Assembly: GCF_943914615.1 (NCBI RefSeq) | Contig: NZ_CALUCS010000001.1 | Span: 1-64,000, forward strand | DNA: 64,000 nt | Direction of reading: 5' to 3' | Origin: an uncultured Corynebacterium sp. | GTDB lineage: Bacteria > Actinomycetota > Actinomycetes > Mycobacteriales > Mycobacteriaceae | Shown here: positions 17,801 through 25,898 of the stretch, in pieces | How the letters are laid out: the number at the start of each line of letters is the position of its first letter | How positions within the stretch are numbered: the stretch's first letter is position 1 | The notes under the pieces: model-generated | What the model saw: only the letters and a program-made list of their open reading frames with translations | Database searches by the model: none | Told to the model about the DNA's origin: nothing | Translations under genes and position numbers: made by a program

Positions 17801-19868
17801 CGCGGAGCTGTACGTGCAGGGCGCGGACCTGGATCTGAAGGCCCTGGCCGGCGGCCCGCGCGCCACCCTGCTGAAGGTGCCGGGCACGCAGTGGAACTTG
17901 CAGCGCCACTGGACGAGCGCCCGCCCCACTTCCGGCTCTGCCGTGGACCTGCCGGGCACGCGCGTGGATCTGCCCGACGGTCGCGTTGTCTTCAGCGTTC
18001 CGGCCGAGGACGTGCCGAGCATCGAGCTGCTGGCCGAAACCGCGGCGGAAGTTCTCGCCGATGGTGCTACCGTGGCCGCCACCCGCGAGCACTCCCCGCT
18101 GCCGACGGCGGGGCAGCTGACGACCATCGCCGCCGGTTCCCTCGGCGGCTGGTCCCTGTCCGTTTATGCCGCCGACGCGCCCGGTGCACAGTCGATGCCG
18201 CTGGTCGCGGAGGCCTTCGTCGCCACTCTCGGCGGTGCGGTTGGGGCCCTGGGCGTTGATGGCGCTAAGGGCGCTGAGGGTACTGACGCCGCCGCGGCCT
18301 CTGCCTCCGCGAAGGCCAGCGAGGCGCCGAAGGCTTCCGCCGCTGACGCTTCCGCAAAGGAGAGCGCGGGCAACGCGCTGCCCGAGGTCGACGAGTCCGC
18401 CGACCGCTGGGATCCGAACTCCGGCGAGTCCGCCGGGGATCGCCTGCGCGCCATCGTCTCCGAATCCATGGGCTACGACATCGAGGATCTTCCGGGCGAG
18501 CTGCCGCTGATCGACCTGGGGCTGGATTCTCTGATGGGCATGCGCATCAAGAACCGCGTGGAGTATGACTTCGACCTGCCGCCGCTGCAGGTTCAGGCGC
18601 TTCGCGATGGCTCGGTGGACGACGTTATCGCGCTCGTGGAGCAGATGATCGCAGAGCGCCACGCCGGCGAGACTAGCGACGCTGCTGATAGCGCTGCCGG
18701 GGGAGAAGGTGGCGTCACTGGCGAAGAAGACGGCGCAAACGAAGAAGGCGCAGCGACCGACTACACCGCGACCGGGGGCGGCGTGGCACCGCGCGACGCG
18801 AGCGAGCGCCTGGTGTTCGCCACCTGGGCAAAGGTCACCGGGAAGGCCGCCCAGGGCGTGACGAGCCAGCTGCCAAGCATCGACGAAGAGCAAGCTCGGG
18901 GAATTGCGGAGCGCCTGTCCGAGCGCTCCGGGGCGGAGGTCAGCGCCGAGGATGTGCTGGCTGCCGAAACCCTCGAGCCGCTGAGCGACAAGGTGCGCAG
19001 CAGCCTGGAAAGCGAAGTGGAGGGCAACATCCGCGTGCTGCGGGCGCGCCCAGAGGGCAGCACCCAGCCTGCGGTGTTTCTGTTCCACCCGGCCGGCGGA
19101 CCCTCGGTGGTGTACGCGCCGCTGATGCGTCGCCTGCCGGATGACGTGCCGGTCTACGGCGTGGAGCGCCTGGAAGGCGAACTCGCGGACCGCGCGGCGG
19201 CCTACCTGGAGGAGATCATTGAGCTGGCCGACGGCCGTCCAATTCTGCTGGGTGGCTGGAGCTTCGGTGGTGCCCTGGCGTACGAAGTTGCCCATCAGCT
19301 GGGCGCGCGCACCGCGGCGGGTGAGCCGAGCGCGGAGGTCGAACGCATCGTGCTGCTGGACACCGTGCAGCCGAAGAACCCCGCCCCGGATACGAAGGAA
19401 GAAATGCACGCGCGCTGGGATCGCTACGCGGCCTTCGCGCAGAAGACCTACGGCCTGCCGCTAGAGGTTCCGCACGAGCTGCTGGACCAGCAGGGCGAAG
19501 GCGTGATGATGCAGATGTTCCAGCAGTTCTTGACCTCTCCGGAGGCCAAGGGAATGGGGCTGCCCGCGGGCGTGCTGGAACACCAGCGCGCCAGTTTCGT
19601 GGACAACCGCATCCTGGAATCCCTCGACTTCCGGGCCTGGGCGGACGTGAAGGCACCCGTCACGCTGTTTAGGGCGGAGCGGATGCACGACGGCGCGATC
19701 GAGCTGGAACCTGCCTACGCCGAGGTGGCACCAGACGGTGGCTGGGGTGAGATCGTCCAGGATCTGGAGATCGTCCAGCTGCGCGGCGACCACCTGGCTA
19801 TTGTGGACGAGCCAGAGATCTCTAAAGTGGGACGTGTGATCGCCAAGCACATTGCGGATGGCGCTTAG
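14817..19868 (+). CDS. pks13: Polyketide synthase Pks13 (mycolate condensase)
   Basis: Condenses the FadD32-activated meromycolate with carboxyacyl-CoA to an alpha-alkyl beta-ketoester and transfers it to trehalose. The 1683 residues show ACP-KS-AT-ACP-TE: N-terminal carrier Ser about 55 (GLSSRD), KS Cys about 293 (DTACSSSLVA), AT Ser about 765 (GQSMGE), C-terminal carrier Ser about 1238 (GLDSLMGM), thioesterase Ser about 1482 (GGWSFGGAL). Length is between C. glutamicum and M. tuberculosis enzymes. Linkers after each carrier domain are Ala/Ser/Glu-rich; the one after the second carrier and the one after the first each hold a degenerate dispersed motif. Confidence 0.97.
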   Translation: MADNQQGAPTADQQSRPATIQQMREWLRTWVANTTGLDAAEISDERSMQDFGLSSRDVVVLSGDLERLLGTTLDATIAYEFNTIAALAEHLMQGRGSGAVFGSDATTSADGASSAGGPLPLGQRDIAVVGMAGRYPGADSADEMWELFSNYRSGVGELPVGRWSEYSRDPEMTRRMEQAQLTGGYIEDIASFDAEFFGLSPLEAANMDPQQRIILQLTWEALEDAHIPANQLRGKPVGVFMGNTNNDYGMLISADPAEAHPYALTGNSSSIIANRVSYAFDFRGPSVAMDTACSSSLVAIHQAVRSLRDGDSEVAVAGGVNLLCSPFATVAFSELGVLSPTGGIRAFSDDADGIVRSDGAGVVVLKRLEDARRDGDSVLAVIKGSAVNSDGRSNGLTAPNPDAQVDVLRSAYADAQIDPQAVDYVEAHGTGTILGDPIEATALGTVLGRQRDVAEPLLLGSAKTNFGHTEAAAGVAGVMKVVLAMREGVLPPSLNYTGPNPYIDFDREHLEVVEDPREWPEYSGRAIAGVSGFGFGGTNAHVVIAAPNLEEEAAAGIGAAGTSSVAPIGLDREDSAGEAPRVLLPVSGLLPSRRRQAAEALATYLEQNKESFTKAGDEANQLRGVALALAGHNHGRSRGVVSAATFDDAIAGLQRIAAGKQGATVKTADSPSANGPVWVFSGFGSQHRKMAKDLYELSEFFAARLDELDQVVLAESGWSFVEMVLDDELNYDTERAQVGITCVQIALNDLMRALGAKPAAVVGQSMGEIAAAYAVGGITAEEAVRTACHRARLMGEGERLLPEDKQGAMAVVEFGVEELATFTSEHPEYAKVEPAVYAAPGMTTVGGPAEPVQKLVEYLEGEGKFARLLKVKGAGHTSMLDPILGELHYEISDLDPQPIHTPLYSTVDRGRVYQPGEVVHDAEYFLRCTRQPVWFSEATGKQFDDGYRTFIEFSPNPVALMPLMNNSFAHNASDSKLMFLLKRKEPVAQTLLSTLAELYVQGADLDLKALAGGPRATLLKVPGTQWNLQRHWTSARPTSGSAVDLPGTRVDLPDGRVVFSVPAEDVPSIELLAETAAEVLADGATVAATREHSPLPTAGQLTTIAAGSLGGWSLSVYAADAPGAQSMPLVAEAFVATLGGAVGALGVDGAKGAEGTDAAAASASAKASEAPKASAADASAKESAGNALPEVDESADRWDPNSGESAGDRLRAIVSESMGYDIEDLPGELPLIDLGLDSLMGMRIKNRVEYDFDLPPLQVQALRDGSVDDVIALVEQMIAERHAGETSDAADSAAGGEGGVTGEEDGANEEGAATDYTATGGGVAPRDASERLVFATWAKVTGKAAQGVTSQLPSIDEEQARGIAERLSERSGAEVSAEDVLAAETLEPLSDKVRSSLESEVEGNIRVLRARPEGSTQPAVFLFHPAGGPSVVYAPLMRRLPDDVPVYGVERLEGELADRAAAYLEEIIELADGRPILLGGWSFGGALAYEVAHQLGARTAAGEPSAEVERIVLLDTVQPKNPAPDTKEEMHARWDRYAAFAQKTYGLPLEVPHELLDQQGEGVMMQMFQQFLTSPEAKGMGLPAGVLEHQRASFVDNRILESLDFRAWADVKAPVTLFRAERMHDGAIELEPAYAEVAPDGGWGEIVQDLEIVQLRGDHLAIVDEPEISKVGRVIAKHIADGA

Positions 19869-19898
19869 CTGAAACGCACACGGCCACTAAATAGATAG

Positions 19899-19915
19899 CC
19901 CCTTAGGAGAAGGGG
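19899..19915 (+). other. Small hairpin between pks13 and accD4
   Basis: CCCCTT-AGGAG-AAGGGG followed by TTTGT, 28 bp before the accD4 start. It may attenuate or process the transcript; too small to be a confident terminator. Confidence 0.4.
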
Positions 19916-19942
19916 TTTGTCGAAAACGAAGGGACTTTCACT

Positions 19943-21535
19943 GTGACTGCTGCCGATGAGGGAGCAACCGCCGCTGGCGGCACCGAAGCCACCGGCACTA
20001 CCGCCGAAAAGCTGGCGGAGCTGCACCGGAGGTTGGAACAGGCGCAGGACCCGGGCTCCGAGAAGGCCAAGGCCAGGCGCGACGAAGCCGGGCTGACCAC
20101 GCCCCGCCAGCGCATCGACGCGTTGCTGGACGAGGGAACGTTCGTGGAGATCGGCGCGCTGGGACGCACCCCCGGCGAGGAGGACGCCCCCTACGGCGAC
20201 GGCGTGGTCACCGGCTACGGCCGGGTCGGTGGCCGCACCGTGGCAGTGTACGCCCACGATAAGACGGTGTACGGCGGCTCGGTAGGCGAGACCTTCGGTA
20301 AGAAGGTCTGCGAGGTCATGGACATGGCCATCCGCATCGGCTGCCCAGTCATCGGCATTAACGATTCCGGCGGCGCCCGCATTCAGGATGCCGTGATGTC
20401 CCTGGCTATGTACTCCGAGATCTCCCGTCGCCAGCTGCCGCTAAGCGGCCAGTCCCCGCAGATCTCCATCCTGCTCGGCCCGTCCGCCGGCGGTGCCGTA
20501 TACGCGCCCGTGACAACCGACTTTGTGGTCGCGGTCGAAGGCCGCACACAGATGTTCGTGACAGGCCCGGCGGTCATCGAATCGGTGACCGGCGAGAAGA
20601 TCTCGATGGAAGAGCTCGGCGGGGCGCGTCAACAAGCCCGCAACGGCAACGTCTCCTACGTCGCAACCAGCGAGGAAGACGCTTTCAACTACGTCAAGGA
20701 CCTGCTGGACTTCCTGCCTTCCAGCTCCTTCGACGACACCCCGGAGTTCTGGGCGCCGAACGACGAGCTCACCGAGCGCGACTTCGAGCTGAACGACATC
20801 ATCCCGGACGATCCGAACGCGGGCTACGACATCATGGAGGTGCTCACCCGCATCTTCGACGACGACAACGTGCTGGAGGTGCAGGGGGACTACGGCTCCA
20901 ACGTCGTCACCGCCTTCGCCCGCATCGACGGCCATGCGGTGGGCGTGGTGGCCAACCAGCCGATGGAGCTGGCCGGTTGCCTGGACGCCGAGGCTGCGGA
21001 TAAGGCCGCGCGCTTTATCCGTATTTGTGACGCCTACAACGTCCCCCTCGTCTGGGTCGTGGATACACCCGGGTACATGCCCGGCGTGGAGCAGGAAAAG
21101 GCCGGCCTGATCCACCGCGGAGCGAAGCTGGGCTTCGCCACTGTGGAGGCGACGGTCCCGAAGGTGACCGTGGTCGTGCGCAAGGCCTTCGGCGGTGGCT
21201 ACGCCGTGATGGGCTCGAAGAACCTAGGTGCGGACATCAACCTGGTATGGCCGACGGCGCAGATCGCAGTGATGGGCGCGGAGGCAGCCGTGGTGATGAT
21301 GCAGGGCAAGGCTCTGGCCGCCATGCCGGAGGAGCAGCGCCCCGCGGCGAAGAAGATGTTCATGGACTTCTACAACGCGAACATGACCAGCCCCTATGTG
21401 GCAGCTGAGCGCGGCTACGTGGACTCCGTCATCACCCCGGACCAGACCCGCATCCGCCTGCGCCAGGCGATGCGCCAGCTGCGTAACAAGCAGGTGGTGG
21501 ATACTCCGAAGAAGCACACCATCATGCCGATGTAA
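19943..21535 (+). CDS. accD4: Acyl-CoA carboxylase carboxyltransferase subunit AccD4
   Basis: Beta subunit of the long-chain acyl-CoA carboxylase that makes the 2-carboxyacyl-CoA substrate of Pks13, working with AccA3, AccD5 and AccE encoded elsewhere. The 530 residues contain the carboxyltransferase signatures GINDSGGARIQDAV, LGPSAGGAVYAPV, VVDTPGYMPGVEQE and FGGGYAVMGSK, and end in KKHTIMPM typical of the family. GTG 19943 has GAAGGGAC upstream. It ends the mycolate unit; the next gene is convergent with a 9-bp gap. Confidence 0.95.
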   Translation: MTAADEGATAAGGTEATGTTAEKLAELHRRLEQAQDPGSEKAKARRDEAGLTTPRQRIDALLDEGTFVEIGALGRTPGEEDAPYGDGVVTGYGRVGGRTVAVYAHDKTVYGGSVGETFGKKVCEVMDMAIRIGCPVIGINDSGGARIQDAVMSLAMYSEISRRQLPLSGQSPQISILLGPSAGGAVYAPVTTDFVVAVEGRTQMFVTGPAVIESVTGEKISMEELGGARQQARNGNVSYVATSEEDAFNYVKDLLDFLPSSSFDDTPEFWAPNDELTERDFELNDIIPDDPNAGYDIMEVLTRIFDDDNVLEVQGDYGSNVVTAFARIDGHAVGVVANQPMELAGCLDAEAADKAARFIRICDAYNVPLVWVVDTPGYMPGVEQEKAGLIHRGAKLGFATVEATVPKVTVVVRKAFGGGYAVMGSKNLGADINLVWPTAQIAVMGAEAAVVMMQGKALAAMPEEQRPAAKKMFMDFYNANMTSPYVAAERGYVDSVITPDQTRIRLRQAMRQLRNKQVVDTPKKHTIMPM

Positions 21536-21544
21536 TCGGTTGAC

Positions 21545-22312
21545 CTAGAGGCCGATATTGGTCGCTGCGGGCAGTTTCAGAGTGTCGGCCTTCACGAAGT
21601 AGGTGTGCATCGTGCCATTCGTCATTTCCAGGTGATCGGAGAGCGCGTCCGGTGTGCCAAGGCCGATCTTCTTGGCGGCTTCCTGCAGCTCCTTCGGCGC
21701 CATGTTCGCGTCGATGGGCAGTGGGATCAGTGGTAGCCCGGCCACGCGCGGCGTGACCTTCAGCGAGCTCACCACGATGTGGAAGTTTCCCTCCAACGTG
21801 GTGGTCTGTCCTGGACCGGTTCGTTGCCAAATGCCACCTTCCGGGCCTGCTCCCTGCGTGGGGAACTGCACGGATAGGTTCGTCAATACGGCCCTGTCCG
21901 CGTCGATGCGCAGCGCCGGCTTTGGCCCCTGTGGGGTGGCCTGTTGAATCAGCGACATCTTCACGTGCCCCAGCAGGCGCGTGTTATCTGCCTTGATGAT
22001 GTACGTCCCCTGCTGGATAGGCTTTTCGCCCTCGATCGGCCCCGGCGGGGTGAGATCCATCCGCAGCTTCTCTGGCACCTCGGGCGGTGGCGGCGGCTTC
22101 GGCGAATCTGGCAGTGGTGGGAGCTTTGGCGCCTCGTTGTCTGGAGACTGACCAGGGAGGGAAGGCAGCGGCGGTAGGGGCGGGAGCTGCAGTTGTGCCT
22201 CGGCGCTCGGCGTGGTCTCGACCGTCAGTGGTGCCACCAGCCCACACATTGATGCCGTGGCGACGACGGCCTTAGCAATGCTGCTGCGTCTAGGTCTACG
22301 CTGCTTGCTCAT
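21545..22312 (-). CDS. Proline-rich secreted protein, third gene of DUF6230/DUF6114 trio
   Basis: A 255-residue exported protein. The signal peptide (about residues 12-40) is followed by a proline-rich segment (LQLPPLPPLPSLPGQ ... PKPPPPPEVP) and a ~170-residue beta-rich-looking domain. I do not recognise the family. The ATG overlaps the stop of the DUF6114 gene by 17 bp, so the two are translationally coupled. Its position beside accD4 and its coupling to two envelope-associated DUFs suggest a cell-envelope role, which is inference. Confidence 0.8.
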   Translation of the reverse strand: MSKQRRPRRSSIAKAVVATASMCGLVAPLTVETTPSAEAQLQLPPLPPLPSLPGQSPDNEAPKLPPLPDSPKPPPPPEVPEKLRMDLTPPGPIEGEKPIQQGTYIIKADNTRLLGHVKMSLIQQATPQGPKPALRIDADRAVLTNLSVQFPTQGAGPEGGIWQRTGPGQTTTLEGNFHIVVSSLKVTPRVAGLPLIPLPIDANMAPKELQEAAKKIGLGTPDALSDHLEMTNGTMHTYFVKADTLKLPAATNIGL

Positions 22313-22832
22313 CTACCTTCCTTTTCTTGCCCTTCTTCTTGACGCCCTTAGGCGCCTTTTCTTCATCTGTCCATGACAGCGCCAGGGCTCCGCCGATAAC
22401 GGCGCAGAGAGTGCCGATAACGAAGCCGCCGATATTCGACATGGGCAGGGCCACGATGCCGAGAATCAGAGAGGCCACGCCCGTGAGCAGGCGAGTGTCC
22501 GGTTTGAACCACGTCATCAGTGCCGAGGTGATCAACAAGGCGCCGATAAGCAGTGTGGATACGCCGGAGATCGTGGATACCTGGATGACAATGTTCGATA
22601 CCTCGAAGGACAGGTATGCCGGGACGATCATGATGATTCCCGACAGCAGCATGAATAGGCCGGCCGCGAATGGACGACGACGGCGCCAGTTGCCGAAGCC
22701 ACGGGTGTTCTTATATGCGGGAACGTCCTGTTCTTCAGTGCCCTGGTCGGCGTCTGCCTCTAGGTCTGGCTGCAGGTCGTCATCAAGGTCTGGGTCGTAG
22801 TTGGGATCCGTGCCGGGGTTAGCACTCGGCAT
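22296..22832 (-). CDS. DUF6114 membrane protein
   Basis: A 178-residue protein with a ~55-residue acidic N-terminus (DPNYDPDLDDDLQPDLEAD), then four hydrophobic segments (e.g. FAAGLFMLLSGIIMIVPAYL, MSNIGGFVIGTLCAVIGGAL) and a Lys-rich tail (KGVKKKGKKRKV). This matches DUF6114, usually encoded beside DUF6230 in Streptomyces and relatives. ATG 22832 overlaps the upstream stop by 14 bp; a TTG at 22847 is also possible. Function unknown. Confidence 0.8.
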   Translation of the reverse strand: MPSANPGTDPNYDPDLDDDLQPDLEADADQGTEEQDVPAYKNTRGFGNWRRRRPFAAGLFMLLSGIIMIVPAYLSFEVSNIVIQVSTISGVSTLLIGALLITSALMTWFKPDTRLLTGVASLILGIVALPMSNIGGFVIGTLCAVIGGALALSWTDEEKAPKGVKKKGKKRKVDEQAA

Positions 22833-23388
22833 TGTCGTTTTCCACAATCGCGATCTTGCTGCCGCCGGCGGTCATCTTGTCCGCCGACAGAGATGTCGCC
22901 TCGATGCCTTGCCCCTTTGCTGCCAGAGAATCGGCAACGATGCCCCAAGCGCCATCCGGTGCGTCCTTGTCGACCTTGCCTGCATCAATGCCGATCTGCG
23001 GATTCGTCAGGGTCAGATCGCCCGACAGCTTGCGCGCGCCGATAAGCATGTTCTCGGCGGAGAAGTTCTGGCCGGGAACGGTCATTTGGAATTTCCTATC
23101 CCCAATGCCGGGAATCTTGATTGGCGCCGTCATGCAGACGTCGGTCACCTTCGCATCCTTGATGCGCAGGCGGGAGATCGCCTGGTCGCCATTGTGCATT
23201 TTATCGACGTCGGTGAAGAGGTCGAAGCCCTTGCCGTCCAGCTCCGCGACATGCATGTTGAAGATCGTGCCGGAGAGCGCCAGGTGAGCTGACACGCCGC
23301 CCTGGGCAACTGCGACGCCCATGCCTGCGGTGGCCAACAATCCCACGCCGAGAATTGATGCGAAACGTAGTTTGCGAGTATGTCCCAT
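22819..23388 (-). CDS. DUF6230 secreted protein
   Basis: An exported protein of 189 residues whose N-terminus is MGHTRKLRFASILGVGLL followed by AVAQGGVSAHLALSGTIFN, the usual DUF6230 start. The DUF6230 pattern continues with MHVAELDGKGFDLF and a run of conserved segments. ATG 23388 fits the family start; the frame is open to 23418. It is first of three overlapping genes with DUF6114 and the Pro-rich secreted protein. The 128-bp upstream gap holds AT-rich sequence (23430-23465) that may be its promoter. Function unknown. Confidence 0.8.
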   Translation of the reverse strand: MGHTRKLRFASILGVGLLATAGMGVAVAQGGVSAHLALSGTIFNMHVAELDGKGFDLFTDVDKMHNGDQAISRLRIKDAKVTDVCMTAPIKIPGIGDRKFQMTVPGQNFSAENMLIGARKLSGDLTLTNPQIGIDAGKVDKDAPDGAWGIVADSLAAKGQGIEATSLSADKMTAGGSKIAIVENDNAEC

Positions 23389-23539
23389 GCGAGTGATCTT
23401 AAACACACTTTCGGGCAAGGGGGAGGTTTTTCATCTAAAAAATCTAATAGTTCTAATAATTTCTCTCCCAAATCCGCGAGCGTAAGTGTTATTTACGCAA
23501 GAGTTAGGAGTCTGCTGAAAGGGTGGGGTTGTAGCTAGG

Positions 23540-23555
23540 GGCGTCATTAAGAAAG
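23540..23555 (+). repeat. Dispersed motif, variant spanning MFS stop codon
   Basis: GGCGTCATTAAGAAAG. Read on the minus strand it supplies the TAA stop (23547-23549) of the MFS gene. Confidence 0.75.
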
Positions 23556-24779
23556 AGCCTTATCGCGCCGCATGGCTGCGAAGGCAGTGACGAGGGCGAT
23601 GAGAGTCAACAGCATCAACCACCCGATAAACAAGCCCCAGCCGTGGGCGAAGAAGTAACCGGAGACCCAGCCGATAAGGGAAGAGCCCAGGTAGTAGCTC
23701 AAAATGTACAAGCTAGAAGCTTCGGCGCGATCCTGCTGAGCGACCTCGCCGACCCACGCGCTGGCGATCGAGTGGGCGGGGAAGAAGGTTGCGGTGAAGA
23801 TCAGCACTGCCACCAGTGTGGTGGGAACCGTCGGGATGAAAGCCAACAAGAGGCCCGCAAGAGCCATGGCAATGCAGGCGACCACGACCTTCGCCTGGCC
23901 ATAGCGGTTCACCATCTTGCCCGTGCGTGTGGAGGTCCACGTGCCCGACAGGTAGATGACGAAAACCAGCGCGGCCAGGGATTCCGGTAGGCCGAAGGTA
24001 TTAATCAGCCGGAAGGTCATGTAGTTGTACATGGAAACGAAGCTGCCCATCAAAAGGAATGGCAACAGGAAGAGCTTCAGCAAGATCGGGTCGCGCAGGT
24101 GGTTGGCGAAGGCCTCCACCTCGTGTGACAAGGTGATTTTCTTCGGTGTGAAGAAGCGCTGCTGCGGCAGCACCCAGGTGGTCACAAGCGCCATCGAAAA
24201 CGCGAAGAGGGCGCTGAGCAGGGTGGCAATGCGCCAATCTGTGAACTCCAGGGCGATGCCAGGGATCAGCCTGCCAATGAGGCCGCCCAGCGAGTTGCCC
24301 GCGATATAGAACCCCATGATGCGGGGGAGGTAGCTGCGGTCGATCTCCTCGGAGAGGAAGGCCATGGTCACGGCCGGAACGCCTGCCACCGCGAAGCCCT
24401 GCAGGAGGCGCAGCGCGATGATCGATTGGATCGAGGGTAGGGCGACCAAGGCGATGGAAAGGAGAGCGGCCACCAAGACGGATCCCTGGATTACGCGGCG
24501 GCGGCCAAAGCGCTCGGAAACCACGCTGAGCGGGATGACCATGAATGCCAGGCCGCCCGTGGTGGCGGAGACAGTCAATGCGGCCAGTGAAGGTGAAATG
24601 CCGAAGTCCTCCGAAAGTGCCGGGAGGACCGCCTGGGTGGCATACAAGGCGTTGTACGAAGCCAGGCCTGAACACAAGGAGGCGATGAGGGCCATCTTGT
24701 AGCCCTTATCCTCCGGGGTGAGGGGGCGAATGTCTGCGGTGTTCGCAGTGTCTGCGGTGTCTGCGAGGGCGTCCGGCAC
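23547..24779 (-). CDS. MFS transporter (YnfM-like exporter)
   Basis: A 410-residue, 12-segment major facilitator protein. The loop 2-3 motif is SERFGRRRVIQG; the layout resembles YnfM/arabinose-efflux type permeases. GTG 24779 was chosen because AAGGAG lies 8 nt upstream; the frame is open to a TTG at 24857. An Asp/Thr/Ala tandem (DTADTANTAD) follows the start. It is divergent from the LysR regulator, which is likely to control it. Substrate unknown. Confidence 0.88.
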   Translation of the reverse strand: MPDALADTADTANTADIRPLTPEDKGYKMALIASLCSGLASYNALYATQAVLPALSEDFGISPSLAALTVSATTGGLAFMVIPLSVVSERFGRRRVIQGSVLVAALLSIALVALPSIQSIIALRLLQGFAVAGVPAVTMAFLSEEIDRSYLPRIMGFYIAGNSLGGLIGRLIPGIALEFTDWRIATLLSALFAFSMALVTTWVLPQQRFFTPKKITLSHEVEAFANHLRDPILLKLFLLPFLLMGSFVSMYNYMTFRLINTFGLPESLAALVFVIYLSGTWTSTRTGKMVNRYGQAKVVVACIAMALAGLLLAFIPTVPTTLVAVLIFTATFFPAHSIASAWVGEVAQQDRAEASSLYILSYYLGSSLIGWVSGYFFAHGWGLFIGWLMLLTLIALVTAFAAMRRDKALS

Positions 24780-24925
24780 CGATGAAGCTCCTTCCCGCGA
24801 GTCTGGACGGTTCTCTAGCGGCTCATGTTCACAATCGATGTGTCTAGTGTGACGCAACCAGTATCAATTCACTAAATGCAATAAATAGAGTTAGGTGTCC
24901 CGGAGAACGCATATGCTGAAGTGTG

Positions 24926-24939
24926 GGCGTCAATAAGAA
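24926..24939 (+). repeat. Dispersed motif, variant (LysR leader)
   Basis: GGCGTCAATAAGAA, 23 bp 5' of the LysR GTG, just before its ribosome site. Confidence 0.75.
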
Positions 24940-24962
24940 GGGCAAGAAGGAAGGTACAGAGC

Positions 24963-25871
24963 GTGAAAGACCTAGCGTGGTTCCTGGACCTGGCCGAGAC
25001 CCAGAACATGGTGGATACGTCGCTGCGCCTGGGGATCAGCCAGTCGGCGCTTTCGCGGAGGCTATCGGCGCTGGAAAAAGAGCTCCGTGCAGAACTATTC
25101 GACCGCAACGGCAGACACCTCGCCCTGAACGAATGCGGCGCCGCGCTGGCCAGACACGCCCGCGAGGCCGACGAAGCGTGGCAGCGGGGAGTCGACGAAG
25201 TACACCGGCTGATGGATCCAGAGCGGGGAACCGTACGCGTGGACTTCATGCACTCACTAGGCACGTGGATGGTGCCGCAGCTGCTGCGGGAGTTCAGGAA
25301 CGCGCACCCACAGGTGAGGTTTGAGTTGGTGCAGGGCGCCGCACGGCCACTGACGGACCGCGTGATAGCCGGGGAATCCGACGTAGCGATGGTGGGGCCG
25401 AAGCCACATGCGCTGGTGGAGGACGGCGAAGTGCGGTGGCAGCAGCTGGCCACCCAGAGGCTGGCGATGGCGGTGCCGACGAACCACCGCTGGGCGGGGC
25501 GCACAAGCATCAGCATCGCGGAGGCCGCAGACGAACCCTTCGTGGCCATGCTGCCGGGATACGGAACGCGGATGCTGCTGGACGATCTGGCGGCCGCGGC
25601 GGGCTTCCGGCCACACCTGGTGTTCGAGTCGATGGAGCTGACCACGATGGCGGGGCTGGTAAGCGCCGGGCTGGGGGTGGCCCTGTTGCCGATGGGGGAC
25701 CCGAACCTGGTGGTCGCAGGCATAGAAATGCTCCCCCTCGAGGAAGACCGCGAGAGGGAGCTGGGAATGGTCTGGAGCGCACGGGCTCGGTCGGCTCCCG
25801 CCGCCGAGGCGTTCCGCGCGTTCGTTGTGGACCAGGCGGTCCGGCGCGACGGCAGGCTACGCTTTGGCTAG
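24963..25871 (+). CDS. LysR-family transcriptional regulator
   Basis: A 302-residue regulator. The N-terminal winged HTH reads FLDLAETQNMVDTSLRLG and ISQSALSRRLSALEKELR (residues 6-45), followed by the effector-binding domain from about residue 90. GTG 24963 has GGAAGG 9 nt upstream and puts the HTH at the usual place; the frame extends to 24921 without support. Divergent from the MFS gene, so probably its regulator by the common LysR arrangement. Confidence 0.9.
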   Translation: MKDLAWFLDLAETQNMVDTSLRLGISQSALSRRLSALEKELRAELFDRNGRHLALNECGAALARHAREADEAWQRGVDEVHRLMDPERGTVRVDFMHSLGTWMVPQLLREFRNAHPQVRFELVQGAARPLTDRVIAGESDVAMVGPKPHALVEDGEVRWQQLATQRLAMAVPTNHRWAGRTSISIAEAADEPFVAMLPGYGTRMLLDDLAAAAGFRPHLVFESMELTTMAGLVSAGLGVALLPMGDPNLVVAGIEMLPLEEDRERELGMVWSARARSAPAAEAFRAFVVDQAVRRDGRLRFG

Positions 25872-25898
25872 CGCTAGGCCTTCAGCGCTAGACCTTAA
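25871..25898 (+). repeat. 14-bp tandem repeat between convergent genes
   Basis: AGCGCTAGGCCTTC (25871) and AGCGCTAGACCTTA (25885), then AGCGCC. It spans the ends of the LysR and phoX genes. A similar block occurs at 37556-37590 at the ahpF stop. Confidence 0.7.

Noticed and set aside
17271..19409. Long minus-strand open frame opposite pks13
   Set aside because: Antisense shadow of the AT-ACP-TE part of Pks13; composition is that of a complementary frame.
21025..21040. GTGACGCC in accD4 resembling the dispersed motif
   Set aside because: It encodes the conserved ICDAYNVPLVWVVDTPG region, so it is explained by protein conservation.
22327..22350. GGGCGTCAAGAAGAAGGGC on the minus strand in the DUF6114 gene
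   Set aside because: It encodes a Lys-rich tail; similarity to the motif may be due to AAG lysine codons, so it was not counted.
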